Part shown: piece by piece, positions 23,875 through 36,069 of the stretch
How the letters are laid out: each line of letters starts with the position of its first letter
Numbering within the stretch: the first letter of the stretch is position 1
Source of the DNA: Allantophomopsis cytisporea
Taxonomy: Eukaryota > Ascomycota > Leotiomycetes > Phacidiales > Phacidiaceae
NCBI GenBank assembly: GCA_024752435.1
Contig: CP103033.1
Location: forward strand, 558,001-622,000
DNA: 64,000 nt
Direction of reading: 5' to 3'
Translations under genes and position numbers: made by a program
The notes under the pieces: model-generated
What the model saw: only the letters and a program-made list of their open reading frames with translations
The model's database searches: none
Told to the model about the DNA's origin: nothing

Positions 23875-26800
23875 TTTGATTTTGGGAAGCGCAAGGTGGG
23901 TGTATATAATAGGGTCATGATTGTGCTTGGGGGAGTTCGGAATTGGGTTTTCAGCGTGCCTATGCAGCTGGGTTGGGAAAAGTGCCTGGGGCATTATGCA
24001 TTTTTGGCGGGATATTTGATTTCAGATATCAGAATAATCTTAGACAGATTAGTTGATGACTACATGTCTTGGAGTACTTTGCCTTTGGATATGGTGATTC
24101 CCTCTTGGTTTGAACTTGTGACATGTCATTTGAGCAGGACTTCTGATAATCTCTACTCAGCTCAAAGATCCTAATAACTGTTCTAGAAATCGTGTAGAAT
24201 ACTCCTATGCGTCTCAATTCATCAATGCAGTGCAACGATTAAGAACTGTTCCATATGATGAGAAGTTGATTGAGTATCGATTAAACATGATCGTACAGCA
24301 TCCAACATTATCGCCGCTTCTCCATCTACTGGTATCCTCATGGAAAGACATGCTCCCACTGCCACTATAGGAAGAAGCCTTTAGTCACAATACGTAGCTT
24401 CCTCTTTATGCGCTTGCGTTTGCCCATGCCCCCATAAGCTGCGAAAGGTATCCATGTGTAACTTAGCCCACATCGCTTGACGACTACGCTCCTAATATCT
24501 CTCCCGCTGCAGTTGGCTCTTGTATCCCATGCGCCTCTTCTACCCCGCTAGGACCTTAATACTCCGGAATTTTCAACAGTGGTCTATCACTGCCGAGTTG
24601 TCTCGCTCTCTATTGAAACCTGGTTTGCTGTCTCAGGAAGGGGCATGGCAAATCTTAGTTGAGTTTTCTTCTTAGGAGGTTCATCGGTTTTCCATGAAAC
24701 TGTAACTATCACCCATAGCTTTCAGAGGCTTTGAAGAAGCTGTTATCGCTCGTACGAGGCGCCACGATAAGTACAGTCAAATCGTATTTGACAAGGAGGT
24801 AAATGAGGTTGAGGGGATAAATAAGAGATTGTAAAGCAATTTATCATCTATGTTCTCACCTCAAAGCGTGTCTTCCATTTTAAACGACAAATATGGGGGA
24901 GACTTTTTCACCAAAAGCATTAAGATCTTCAAATGAGATTGTTGATTGCTAGACGGAGTCGACTGGTGTGAAGTCTGGAGTTGACATATTTTGGAGGATT
25001 AACGCACGGTGTTCTTTAACAGATGCTTTGCATTTCATCAATTGCGTGTTTTCCTACGAGTGTTTCCCTCCCGTACCACAATTCAAAGAAAATAGAATAC
25101 AATGATGCGTCTCGAGTGGTGGAGAAGACAAAATATCTATTCTTTTTGTAGCTAGAATTCAATATCTGTAGGAAAGGGGAGTCAAGCAAGAGCTAAATCT
25201 ATTGAAATGTCTGGTTTGCAAGCTAGATAGGAATGTACACAGGTGAGAAAAGAAAAGGAACAAAAGTCAATTGCTCTTGCTATTTTTCTATGAGAGGTGA
25301 ATTCCTCGAGTTATCGAAATTCAAAAGCACTATCTTCATCACTCCAAAGCCTTTCTATCTTCAGATCACCAGATCCAAGTTCCCCACTAAACAAGACTTT
25401 GCAAAGAGTACATTTCAAATGCCTCAAACCTTTATCAAAATGCGTTCTGCCGGCATCTCCTTCGCACCAATGCCGCCAAGTGTCATCGCAACACCAATCA
25501 TATCACCAAATGTGACAGCAACCGGATCATTGATCGAAAAACACTACGACATAAAATGTGACCAGAACAACATTCTGGCAGTACTATGACATCCGGTACA
25601 TGGGATGCATTCACGAGGGCGTGAAAGCAGACCATTGGCTCCGATGCCAGTAGTTGGAGCAAGTCAGGCACAAACACTGCTGTCTGTTGTTCTGGTTACT
25701 GCATGTATGTATAGAACACGGCGGCTGGCTCGCGAAGCTGGACAGCAGCTCAGTTTGAGAAGGATACTGCAGATTTCAGAGAAGAGGTCACTTTAATCCT
25801 TCTAGGTCTTGAAATAGAAGATGCAGGTCTTAAAAATGCTTTTGTAAGACTGTTGATCAGACAGAACTTGCAAGTACATTTATTCTAATCTGCTTTCTAT
25901 ATTATGCATGTAAGACTCACAATACAATATAGCTGCTTTCATACGACGTAGCCGACGGCGAATGTAGCTTACTTTGATCTTGCGTCATCTAATCTTCGTC
26001 GACTTTAAGCGCTTGAAATAGCAGAGGCTTTCCTGTCGCTTACAGAGTTGAGCGAATGCCTCGATGAGACATAAGGGATGCCGCTCGAAGTGATTCCACA
26101 AGTGTACGGGGATACCTAGGAACGCTAAGCACTTATCATAAGGACAATGAAAGCCTCAATATCTTAGGTGCTAGTGTTAAAATGTCTTATGAGACTGTCA
26201 ATTCGGCTGTGTTTATAATAGCACTTCTTTGGTCCGACTTCCTTATCACCTAAGCAGAAAGCATAACAAGAAGCGGTGGCTACTATGCTAAGTCTGGAGC
26301 TCAGAATTGCTTTGCCTACATCCATTGTAGCTTACCCAGCCCTTGTTTCTTCTGAATCAAAAGGATGCTTAGGCTACTGAAGTACCTTAGACTGTACCGC
26401 TCTTAAAGGTTCTATCGACCCTTTCTGTGGAGTTCCTTGTCGCTCTAACGAGTCGAGTTAGTTGTTAGCATCTGGGACATGGAGTTCAAAATCGCCGCCA
26501 GGCACAGCTTAAACTTGCCCATCCGACATAACCGTGGGAAGCTTGAAGCTTGAAGCTCTAGCTAGCATTAAGGCATGATGGATACGAAGTCGGACGTGCA
26601 ATCCAGATCATATATCCTGAATTGATCGATTTGATAGAATCTTCAAGTGTGCCAGATCACGCGTGCCCTTCGTTTATGCGCTTCTGAAAATGTGAAAGCA
26701 ACTCCACAGTAAAACTTCTGGAACATCACCAATGTCTTCAATGCAGTTGCTTAGTCGTTGCGAGGTGGATTCGACTTGCAAATTTGCATGCCAAGCAGCA

Positions 26801-27877
26801 GTGGATTGGATGTTTCCTCGGAGTCGGAGTTCCAGTCGTGGACATCTCCGTGCTTAAGTCGACCGATAGCTTTGAGTGCACGTTGCGCCATGCAATCTGT
26901 GTCGATCTTTACCCCAGCTCAATGCGACCGACAGACCTGGAGAACTAGACGTGGGGTTCGACTGAAAGGATTGACATCTCGGTTGAATTCATAGTGAAAA
27001 GTGCTCGCATAGACATCTCTTCAATGATGTCCTATTGATCACAACCGCCCATCTCTCTTCAGAGAAAATGTCCATGACGACGGGAGCTCTATCATCGTTG
27101 AGAAATGTTCCAGCATCTATGAATACTAACCTGGATTTTTCGCAGCCACGCTCGGATAGTTCATCAAGGCGTTCAGCCAAGCATCCTTTGCAACGCTTGC
27201 AGCACATGGTCTGGCATGGGCAGCTGGCTAGTGGGATGAACAGGCACAAAACAGCTGCAACGACATTCGATTTCGCGCTGAAGAGTGGATTGTTCACAAG
27301 CTCCACGTCTGTGCTACTTACATCTCCGCTGTCAAGAGCTCCCATTTGTTGATTATTTCATGTTTGGACTCCAATCCTCCAATCCATCCCACTCACGATA
27401 GGATCAATCGGCTCGTGCGTTGTAGCTCTGGTAACCTACCGGATTAGGAGTGGTACGAGAGCTTTTTGAGTGTGATATGAGCGTATTTCTATGCTTGTTC
27501 ATGCTTGTTTACAAGGAGCGGCTTGGCTGTTGCACTCACCCGCTACAATATGAGAGGTGTAGAAAGCGTCCCTGGGTAAACCCGAAGTCTGGAAGCTTGT
27601 GAGATAAGGTAAATAATAGTTTCCGTGGCCAATATGGACGAATTTTTTCTGCCGACCAATTTTGAGGCCGTTCGTAGATTCCCATCAGCGAAGATAAACC
27701 CTGCTGCTTTCAGTAGATAACTATTCCTGCTCCCCTCTCTACCCTTTTCTTCCTCTTCCTCTTCCTCTTCCTCTTCTTTCTTTTGCACTTGTGTCGACTG
27801 TATATTGACTTCTGCAAGTGTGCATATCTCCCATCCACGACAACATTCACACAACTCTGTCTACGAATATCATCACC
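23875..27877. other. Long intergenic region, possible gene relics
   Basis: About 4 kb without a gene I can model. Two stretches are open enough to mention. One is a Cys-rich minus-strand frame at 27345-26989 (118 codons, with CPCQTMCCKRCKGC). The other is a short minus-strand frame near 25545-25430 reading VTFGDMIGVAMTLGGIGA. Neither extends to a full gene by plausible splicing. A CTTCCT hexamer tract lies at 27751-27777, just upstream of the phosphatase-like gene. Confidence 0.4.
27751..27777. repeat. CTTCCT hexanucleotide tract
   Basis: Four to five CTTCCT units in the pyrimidine-rich leader about 100 bp before the ATG at 27878. Such CT tracts are common near fungal transcription start sites. 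Confidence 0.75.
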
Positions 27878-29317
27878 ATGCTCTCTGCAAAGCTCCTTCT
27901 CGTTTCTCTGCTGCCACTCATCAACGCCGATGAGACAGTTCTCGGTGTTTACATCTTCCACCGACATGGTGATCGTACAGCCAAGTCATGGGCTCCAACT
28001 CATCTGACTGACCTCGGATACAATGAGGTTTATGACTCCGGTACTTTCTTTCGTAATCGATACGTCGATTCCGATGCCTCCAACCCAATTTATGGCATCG
28101 CCACTGATATAGTCACCACCTCGCAATTGAGTGCTCAGGCTCCAGTCGATACTGTTCTCCAGAACTCCGCCACTGGTTTTCTTCAAGGACTTTATCCACC
28201 TGTGGGAGCCACACTTGCGACTCAAGAACTTGCCAATGGCACAAATGTCACAGCTCCTCTCGATGGCTACCAATTGATACCAGTTTCCTCGCTATCCTCC
28301 AGTTCATCATCTTCCTCCAGCGCAGAGAACAGCGCTTGGCTTCAAGGATCTTCTGGCTGCGCAAACGCTGTTGTCAGCAGCAACGACTATCTCTCTTCTC
28401 CATCCTATCTCACCACATTCTCAAACACAACCTCCTTCTACCAATCCCTCCTACCAGTTATCAATGGCACCTTCACGTCCGCAACTGCCAACTTCAAGAA
28501 TGCCTACACCATCTTCGACCTCATCAACGTTGCACGTATCAACAATGCATCTATCAATGGCTCCGATCTTCTCACTGCTTCAACTGTTCTCGAGCTCCAG
28601 GATCTCGCCAATCAACATGAGTTCGGCCTGGCCTACAATGCTTCTGAGCCAATTCGAGCCATTGCTGGTTCCACGCTCGCTGCACAGATCCTTACCCAGC
28701 TCAACACCACCATTAATGGCAAGTCAGCTTCCAAGATGGGTATTCAATTTGGTGCCTACGCCTCTTTCCTTTCATTTTTCGGTTTGGCTCAGCTCCCAGC
28801 TGTGAACGACAACTTCACTGGTATTGTTGACTATGCCTCAGCCATGGTCTTCGAATTGGTCACCAACGCTACCGTCTCCGCATCTTCCTATCCATCCACT
28901 TCCGATATCTCGGTCCGCTTCCTTTTTAGCAATGGAACTGCGTCTGCCAACCCACTCACGGCATACCCACTCTTTGGCCTCAACGAGGAGGTCCTCCCAT
29001 GGGAGACGTTTGTGAACGAGATGAACACTTTTGCTATTGGAAATCAGACTGCTTGGTGCCAGGCTTGCGGCAACACTACCGGTACCTGTGCCTCGACCAC
29101 TACTTCCAGCTCCTCCTCCTCCTCCTCTTCCACCACCGCATCTCATTCCTCCGGAGGCATCAGCAAGGCTGTTGCTGGCGTCATCGGTGCCATGGTCACT
29201 CTTGCTGTTATCCTTGGCCTTGAAGCCCTCATCATGCTCGTTGGTGGCCTTAGACTTGCCAAGAAGGGCGCGAGAGTCCCGGTAACCACAACTGAGAATG
29301 CCATGTCCAAGGCTTAA
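27878..29317 (+). CDS. Histidine acid phosphatase-like membrane-anchored protein
   Basis: Single exon, 479 aa. ATG 27878 is chosen because it opens directly on a signal peptide (MLSAKLLLVSLLPLINA); the 20 upstream in-frame codons are not signal-like. The branch-2 histidine phosphatase motif RHGDRT is at residues 29-34, supplying the phospho-accepting His30. Many Asn-X-Ser/Thr sites and a Ser run near 140 point to a secreted, glycosylated ectodomain. A Ser/Thr-rich stalk leads to one C-terminal membrane helix (about 430-455) and a basic cytosolic tail. The expected substrate is extracellular or vacuolar phosphomonoester. Around residues 290-303, where the family normally has the His-Asp proton-donor motif, I read IQFGAYASFLSFFGL, with no His-Asp. 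The enzyme may therefore use another donor or be impaired. Confidence 0.85.
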   Translation: MLSAKLLLVSLLPLINADETVLGVYIFHRHGDRTAKSWAPTHLTDLGYNEVYDSGTFFRNRYVDSDASNPIYGIATDIVTTSQLSAQAPVDTVLQNSATGFLQGLYPPVGATLATQELANGTNVTAPLDGYQLIPVSSLSSSSSSSSSAENSAWLQGSSGCANAVVSSNDYLSSPSYLTTFSNTTSFYQSLLPVINGTFTSATANFKNAYTIFDLINVARINNASINGSDLLTASTVLELQDLANQHEFGLAYNASEPIRAIAGSTLAAQILTQLNTTINGKSASKMGIQFGAYASFLSFFGLAQLPAVNDNFTGIVDYASAMVFELVTNATVSASSYPSTSDISVRFLFSNGTASANPLTAYPLFGLNEEVLPWETFVNEMNTFAIGNQTAWCQACGNTTGTCASTTTSSSSSSSSSTTASHSSGGISKAVAGVIGAMVTLAVILGLEALIMLVGGLRLAKKGARVPVTTTENAMSKA

Positions 29318-30472
29318 CTGATGGCATAGCTATGTTCCTGTTTGTGATCCAGTATGTAATAATATGGGCCATGTGCCTGGATATGGTGCGTCTGATGCGT
29401 TATGACTAGTTAATGATATACTTATTTTATGTTCGTCACCTTTGTGGACTTTGGGTTGTGTGATCATATCTGATGCTTGAGTGAGATGCTTTGATATTTT
29501 TGAGGACGTGATTCGGGTCTTATGGTAGATTATAGGATGAACGTTTTAGTATAAGCATAATCTGGTGCCAACATAAGCTTATGAGATCGCGGCAGCATAT
29601 ATTTGTAATGGAGTTTTCGACAGCAGTTTCATCAGCAAGGCTTGGTATCTTTATATATATTTATAAGTTCAAGTACAGCTCTATGTGGGGTTCTTGTGTT
29701 TATGGAAAAAGTGATAATAATGAAAAGTTTGTTAGTGACGGCGAGCATTTCACTTCTAAATATGTTATGACTTAGACGGTGTATTCAGCATAGTTTTTGG
29801 ATGAGATGTTTACATAACATTCTTGTATGTAAACCTCTATACCAATAATACTCGGTGCTAGATGTACTTTGAAAGTGCAACTTCATTACGGTGAGTATTA
29901 CAACGTCTAAAAATCTGTGATTCAAGTGGGCAGGTTTTCCCAGTAAACACAGATCGCCAAAACAATGAGCTTCCTGCTCTTTTACCACTTTTCTTTCTGA
30001 AATGTTTTTACATTTATCTTTCGTACCAATGCGGCGTGTTTCGCGCATGCTTTCAATGTTGTTATAAGTTCAAGACCTCGATGCTAGCTAGTATAACTAC
30101 CAGCCTATGCAATAAGTTGGAACCAAAGATCCAGACTAAAATCCACCGCTTGTTTTTGGTTACACTAATACAATACAGAGGATTGTTCACTTAAAAATGA
30201 GATGAGCTAGCTAAATGTTTTTTTGTCCTATTTGGGATGTTCTATTGTTTGTCGACAGATCATATGAAATGAAGCTTGGCTGATCTTCTTCCAGAGTACC
30301 AATTCCTTTAGGAGAATCAGCTACATGTGCAGCTCATATTTTTATGGTACTCGTTGAAGTCTTCTCCTTAATACCCTGGTGCAGTCACTCTGCTCTGCCT
30401 CTAATATTTTCGGCCTTGACCCCTCAATTGATCCTGAAGGAGTGAAGCCAAGCATTCGATAGCAGCAACACT
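29318..30472. other. Intergenic region, no gene identified
   Basis: About 1.15 kb between the phosphatase-like gene and the end of the 113-aa gene. AT-rich; nothing recognisable. Confidence 0.4.
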
Positions 30473-30953
30473 TCAATCGCCTTGAAACCCCATCCCCTTC
30501 TTCCACCATTCGAGTAATCCTCGTTGCTCCATAATGTTTCTGAATTCCGTAGTTTCCGTAACTTCAAGCGCACTACCTCTCCCCTCTCCCCTCAAAGCAG
30601 CCCTATCCACAAAGCCTTCACACAGCTGGGGCTTAATAGCGAGCTGATAGTCCTTGTATCTCAAGTTCTGCCCTCATCAGTCTCCATAACTTTGACATGC
30701 GCCACAACTACCACGATACCATCATAGCCTCTCTTCGCACCATCGCTCCAAGAAACCAATCAGACTGTGAGACTACACCGCCTTCGATAAATGGGGAAGC
30801 ACTCACCCGTACAGTCTTCACCCAAGCACATACCCCTTCCTCTGCACCACACGCATACATGATGCCCGGGAAGCCACCCGTGCGCAGGATGGCATTGACG
30901 GAGAGCTGGAGTGAGGCTTCCTTTATAGCGGCAATTTTTTTCCGTGATGTCAT
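30473..30953 (-). CDS. Small conserved-looking protein, 113 aa
   Basis: Two exons on the minus strand, 30953-30807 and 30667-30473, joined in phase 0, 113 aa. The 139-nt intron has a GTGAGT donor and a GGGCAG acceptor. Residues 1-49 include KKIAAIKEASLQLSVNAIL and an RTGGFPGIMYACG segment; residues 50-113 include NLRYKDYQLAIKPQLCEG, a linker and RNIMEQRGLLEWWKKGMGF. This reads as a small alpha/beta protein with a helical C-terminus. I have an impression of similar short proteins in other filamentous ascomycetes, but I cannot name the family or function. An in-frame upstream ATG at 30989 would add 12 residues. The good splice signals and sensible peptide across the junction are the main support. 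Confidence 0.6.
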
Positions 30954-32037
30954 GTGATGTGTACGAATTAGGGCGTGGTAAACTGCCATTTAACGTTGCG
31001 AGGGCTTTGCTTGTGGATGGATTCAAGCGCTGAGGATTGCAAAGGTAGGTTGAGATGTTGCGTGGGTGTTGAGCGGTGATGAGTGGTGGGTAGGACCGTG
31101 GTGTGGACGTTTGATGGTCAGGGCAGAGTAGCGATTTTGATGCTGCTCGGTGTTGAAGACGGCCAGGCTCTGGACATGCGAGTATTCGGTCTTTGTTTAT
31201 ATTTGATTGGGGGTTCAGCAGGTGTTGTGAGGATATGATAGAGGATGGGGGGTCGACTACTTTATTAGATTTTGGATTTGAATTTGACGTTGAAATCGAC
31301 ATCGTTATCTACAAATTACACAGGCGACGCATGGGAAATAACAAGATCATTGCAATTTCATGCCACTCCAAAATATTTAGCAAATAGTCCAACAGCACAC
31401 ATTTTTTTAATGTGAGAAGACACACACTCTAGTTATGCAGGATGTACATAAGTGTTGTCCTTCATAGAGTATAAAGCATCTGGGAACTCCAAAAATGTCT
31501 ATATACATACACACATCCATACCTGACTTGAAAGGAGGAAAAGACCGGACACTAATCTGCGTTAAACAAGGCTTTGACAGTGGAGTTAGCATACAAAAGC
31601 ATCTCTGCCTACACAACAGCGAGGAATGTAGAGATAATAGAAAGGTGAATGACGGTGATAGCCCAACTTTCACAGGCACATCTAATTCAAGTCTTGCAAA
31701 TATCACTTCATTATCGCCACTTAGCACATATCACACACGCCTCTCACTTCACCAACAACCTCTCAACAGGTACACATCTCAAAATCATCCACACATTTCA
31801 TTACTCTGCTTTGTCAACAGAAATCGTAAGTTCAATCCATCCGCCCCATCCGAAAAGAGACTTTGAGGGTATAAGTACACCAAGCCACCCAGCCAGATCG
31901 CCTCGTAGAAACCACTAATATCCCTCCCTAAAGCACAAGAAAAAACACATTAAAGTCTCTTTCAGTTTGAAACCATCGCACACTCAGCCATTATATGAGC
32001 CATCTCTAGCCCAAGCACTCTCCTAACGCTAATCCGA
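30954..32037. other. Intergenic region, no gene identified
   Basis: About 1.1 kb between the start of the 113-aa gene and the end of the RGS gene, both on the minus strand. A minus-strand frame extends through 31302-30760 but overlaps the 113-aa exon in another frame and is Pro/Ser low-complexity, so it is not called. Confidence 0.4.
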
Positions 32038-33728
32038 TCAGAAGAAACTTCCCTTCGGCAATGGTACAAAAATAGCTGTCAGCACCGCCGTAAAAACTAA
32101 TGCACCCAGCAAACTCTGAAGGAAGATGGTATCCTGAATCTGGCGCAGCGCCGGTTCCTGGATCCACGTCTGGCGATCAAAGATCTTGCGGATGAAATTG
32201 CGCCTATCGTATTTCTGCACCCACGGCTCATCCTCATAGCTCACGTTGCTTGAGAATGCGGTATCGAAGGACTGCTTATGACTAGCAGTTTCGGATTCCA
32301 AGTCGGAGAATAATTCCCAGGGGCGAAGGTGGCGATGATGGAGGCCGTGAAGGACGACGCACATGCCCTTGTAGGCGGCAATGAGCGTAGAGATGCCGAT
32401 GAACCAGAGTATTGCTGCAAGAGCCCGGTAGCCACGCGGGGCGGAAGAGAGGGTGAGGATCAGGGCGACGATGATGCCGAGGGTGATGGTTGATACGCCG
32501 AGACCGCGCGCGAACCAGACGCGGGCTGGGTTGCCGTTGCAGATGGACCAGCGTACAAAGTTGGGGTGGGATTGGTAGCGCAAGCTGGACTCGACACTGC
32601 TGATTATGTTCGCGAAGATGGAGGGATGTGTTGTGTAGTTGTAGGCATGGAAAAAGGAAATATATTGTTTGTCGCTGACATTGAGCTCACGTGGTGCGAA
32701 GTTGCGCACTATATAGATGCAGAGAATGCGGTCAATCTCCTCGCGGAATGGTTGGATTGTGACTGTAGGTGTTAGGGGTAATCGTGAGACGAGAGGCGGA
32801 GAGAGACTCACATGGTTGCTTGACACCTACAGAGTCCAAGGCTAGATTTACGGCTTTCTTGGTCGTTTCGGCATTGAACGAGGAATACTGAGAACTCTCT
32901 TCTGTGTCTGACTTTTCCCATGGAAGAACGGCAGCAGATTTCGAGGGACCATCTTTACCTTGTGGTGTTTGAGGTGGTGTTGTGAAGGGATCCTTTTCAC
33001 TCGTCTTTTGTCTTGCTTTGAAATCTGGCTGCTTAGCAAAATCGGTGCCTGCGAAGAGTTCCTTGGCTATTCCAGTATTGGACTTCTTGATTGCCTTTGC
33101 CTGTGCTCCTATTTCCTGTATAACAGCCTCTTGCTTTTCCTGTGTCCATTCAGGTGCGAGGGCTTTCTCTGAATCTGATGCGGCCTCGAAACGCTTACAG
33201 TAATCTTTGTACCAAAGGAAAAATCTAAGGTTCTCAGAGTTGTGCTCGATATAACAGGCGTAGTTCATAAAGTCACGAGTTGTCATTGGCTAAGATATTG
33301 TTAGTAGAGGTAGAGCGAAGTGTCAGATCGAAACGTAAGTATGATATTATGAGATAAGGATCAAGTGCTGCTTCAGTGAAAACTAAAGATGTGGTGCTCT
33401 GGTCTTGCATTGGATTTATGTGGGTGAAACGAACGATATGAGACTATGTCCTGTCGAAAGACAATGGTATTGAAAAGTGACTTGTGAAGAAAATAGTTCT
33501 ACTTACAGGACAGGTTCCCCCATTGATAATTCGGTCAAAGCTAAGAGCGTCGGGAATGCCATTGATGATTCCAGAGTTTCCAGATCGCAGAGAGGATTCT
33601 TTCTTGCTTTCCCTGAAACTATTTCTTCTCTCTGTATCGGAGTCGGTTGACGAGTCTGAGTTGGAGCTGGAGCTGGAGCTGAAGCCAGCCATGTATTTAG
33701 GGCGTCGATAAGTAAGCGGATACACCAT
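32038..33728 (-). CDS. rax1: RGS-domain protein with three C-terminal membrane helices (Rax1-type)
   Basis: Three exons on the minus strand: 33728-33507, 33289-32812, 32762-32038, 474 aa, phases consistent. An N-terminal Ser-rich segment precedes the RGS region, which begins LSFDRIINGGTCP in exon 1 and continues PMTTRDFMNYACYIEHNSE and LRFFLWYKDYCKRF in exon 2; further RGS helices follow exon 3 (IQPFREEIDRILCIYIV). Hydrophobic helices lie near 320-341, 347-367 and 447-466. This order, RGS then three membrane spans, is that of yeast Rax1 and its filamentous-fungal homologs. RGS domains stimulate GTP hydrolysis by G-alpha subunits; Rax1 is a polarity protein in yeast and affects growth and stress in filamentous fungi. 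The disordered insert between the RGS halves (about residues 140-225) is long, so GAP activity is not assured. Confidence 0.8.
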
Positions 33729-34364
33729 GATTGCGGTTGTGTGTGTATTTGTAAATTGGAAGCAGAATGCACTTTTATGTAAGTTTTTGCGCCGGACAAG
33801 CAAGTGGAGTAGGTAGGTGGTAGTGGTAAGCAGGGAAGAGTACAACGGATGTGATATTCGAGGCAATGGGAGCGGAAAAGAGGGTATGATTGTGATGTAA
33901 GTTTTGGCAGCGAGAGGAAGAAGGACGAAAGTGAGCCGATTGTTGGCTTTGGAGGTGCAGATGTCGGTAGAATTGCAGGTGAAAGTATGAGGTGGAGGTG
34001 AAGCCTTGCGAGATCAGCGGAGGTGCATCCAGCAACTGCACGTTTCTATGTATTCTCTCTCTCTTTCTTTCGAACGAATGAGTGGTGGGTTGATCAGGAC
34101 TTCATATATGCTTCTTCTGCAGCTTGCCGCTGTGACAAGAAACGACTTCTGCACTTGGTGCATATAGACCAGTCATAGGCCAGACCATGTGCATAAGGTC
34201 CATATCGAGAGCACAGACTAGCAAAAAGTATGAATACGGTAATGCAGCTGTGCTTTTGAGAGCGTGGGTGTGCGTGGATGCATGGATACAAGGGTGCGTG
34301 GTTGATGTGGCGTTTGGCGGATGCTCTCCTAGCTTGGTGGGAAGTGGTGGAGGTCGTACGTAGT

Positions 34365-34440
34365 AGAAGAAGAAGAAGAAGAGAGAGAGAGAGAGAGAGA
34401 AGGGGAGAGCGAGAGAGAGAGGAAGACGAGGAGATGGAGG
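34365..34440. repeat. Purine-rich GAA/GA microsatellite tract
   Basis: GAA units pass into a GA run of about 20 bases and then a degenerate GAG-rich tract, with purines only on the plus strand for most of its length. Confidence 0.8.
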
Positions 34441-34462
34441 AGAAGAAGGGGGGAGGAGGAGA

Positions 34463-34507
34463 ATGACAATGACAATGACAATGACAATGACAATGACAAT
34501 GACAATC
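34463..34507. repeat. ATGACA hexanucleotide repeat
   Basis: Seven or more near-perfect ATGACA units, with one interrupted unit beyond. It directly follows the GA tract. Confidence 0.9.
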
Positions 34508-36025
34508 ACAATGACAACAAAATGGAAGTGAGAGACGATTTGTGAAGATTTTAGTACTTGATCGGAAATAATACTATTCTACGAAAATGGTGATTGTACA
34601 CAGTAGCATGCATGAGAGGTTTGATCTGCAGTAGGTAGGTATGAAGAGGATCTACACATAACAGGGCGGAGAGTTGGGCACTCACCAAGGTACGTATCTC
34701 GCGTAAGTATCATTGTTCTTATCTCTATCTCTATCGAATTATTTTATATTCGAGTACCAATCATACGAATACCCCGTGCGGTGAGCCGACGCACTCATTT
34801 GATATATACATATGTCCGAATGTTTGAATGCGTTGAGCAGATGCACTGGAGATACTCGAGTTCAAAGTCCAGTCATTCTACGAATAACTAACTATACCCT
34901 CATCTAACATTAACTAGCATCCATATCACCGCAAACCACCTCAAATCACCTATATCATACATATCATTTATCATTCATATCATCATGATCATCCACATCA
35001 ATCATACCAGGACCAAGGGAACCTATACTTATGGATCTGCAAGGACGAACAACATGCTGTGTTGGATTTGGGTAGACATGAGCATTTCCGCTCTTTTCGA
35101 CGTCACGTAAGTCCAGGGTCTATGTAAGCCGTGGGTTGGAGATCCCATGGCCTATCCTTGGTGACCGGTGTCACGCAATGATCATCCCGTCACATCGCCT
35201 GCTCCCCGCAAAACAAAGTACAGCAACGCAAAGCACAGACAAAACGCTCTGATCATCAAACATCCTTGGCTCTCCAGTCTACAAGCAGCTTGTTCTATCA
35301 TCCATATCCTTATTTATTTATATGCAGACTCATATTGACTGAACTGTGTAGATGCTACCATTACTCTGGAAATGATAAACAAACATCAAAGGGCCAACCC
35401 GGCCGCCACTATGAGCAATGACGGCATATTTGGAATAACAAACCACACGGCATCTTGGAGGTACAGTCCTCATGGTGGATTATTCCCACCAGCCTCTTTC
35501 AAGCTGCAGTGGTCGGGGCTATCGTACACGGCATAGTGGCACCAACCTCGAGCTCAGCTGTGGTTCGTCGACTCCAAGCTTTGCGCACCACATACTACTC
35601 CACTCCTGCATGCTCAAAACCACAAACCAGAAAAAGAAAAACAAAAAACAAAAAGAGAGGCGGCTTGGTGCATACCGCACCGCAGTGCTTTAGGAGTGAC
35701 ATGCATAGTGCAGCCATACGCACCACCGCCGCACCGACAGAAGAAGAAAAAGAAAAATCTAGAGGGGGAATTGGGTAAGGTAGTTGGGGACCACTCATAG
35801 TTTAAAGCGAGTAGGACAAATGTGTTACAACACATCGTGGTGGTGCGCGGTGCCTTACTTCGTGCGCCCCCCCGAGGGATAGTGGTCGCCATCAAGCACA
35901 GCGTAAGGTCATCGTATGATGAAGCATGGTGGAAAAGAAGGGCGAGAGCGATACAACATAGTCCAAGATAGTGCTCGACAGCAGCGACGGCTTTTCCCAC
36001 CTCACGTTGTGCAGAATTTCCTGGC

Positions 36026-36069
36026 GTGCTGGTGTGCTGGTGTGCTGGTGTGCTGGTGTGCTGGTGTGC
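36026..36069. repeat. GTGCTGGT octanucleotide repeat
   Basis: Five consecutive copies of the 8-bp unit GTGCTGGT, nearly identical. Confidence 0.9.

Noticed and set aside
25430..25790. Short minus-strand stretches reading VTFGDMIGVAMTLGGIGA and SRPRECIPCTGCHS
   Set aside because: They suggested a decayed gene, possibly peroxidase-like, but the frames are broken by stops, the similarity is only an impression and the opposite strand is equally open.
26989..27345. 118-codon Cys-rich minus-strand frame
   Set aside because: It has a CPCQTMCCKRCKGC cluster and a hydrophobic segment that look interesting, but there is no signal peptide at the start, no clear splice partner and no recognised family. 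Mentioned in the intergenic entry only.
34102..34509. 135-codon minus-strand frame rich in Val/Ile and Ser/Leu
   Set aside because: Its N-terminal part is just the ATGACA array and GA tract read in reverse; no promoter or family features.
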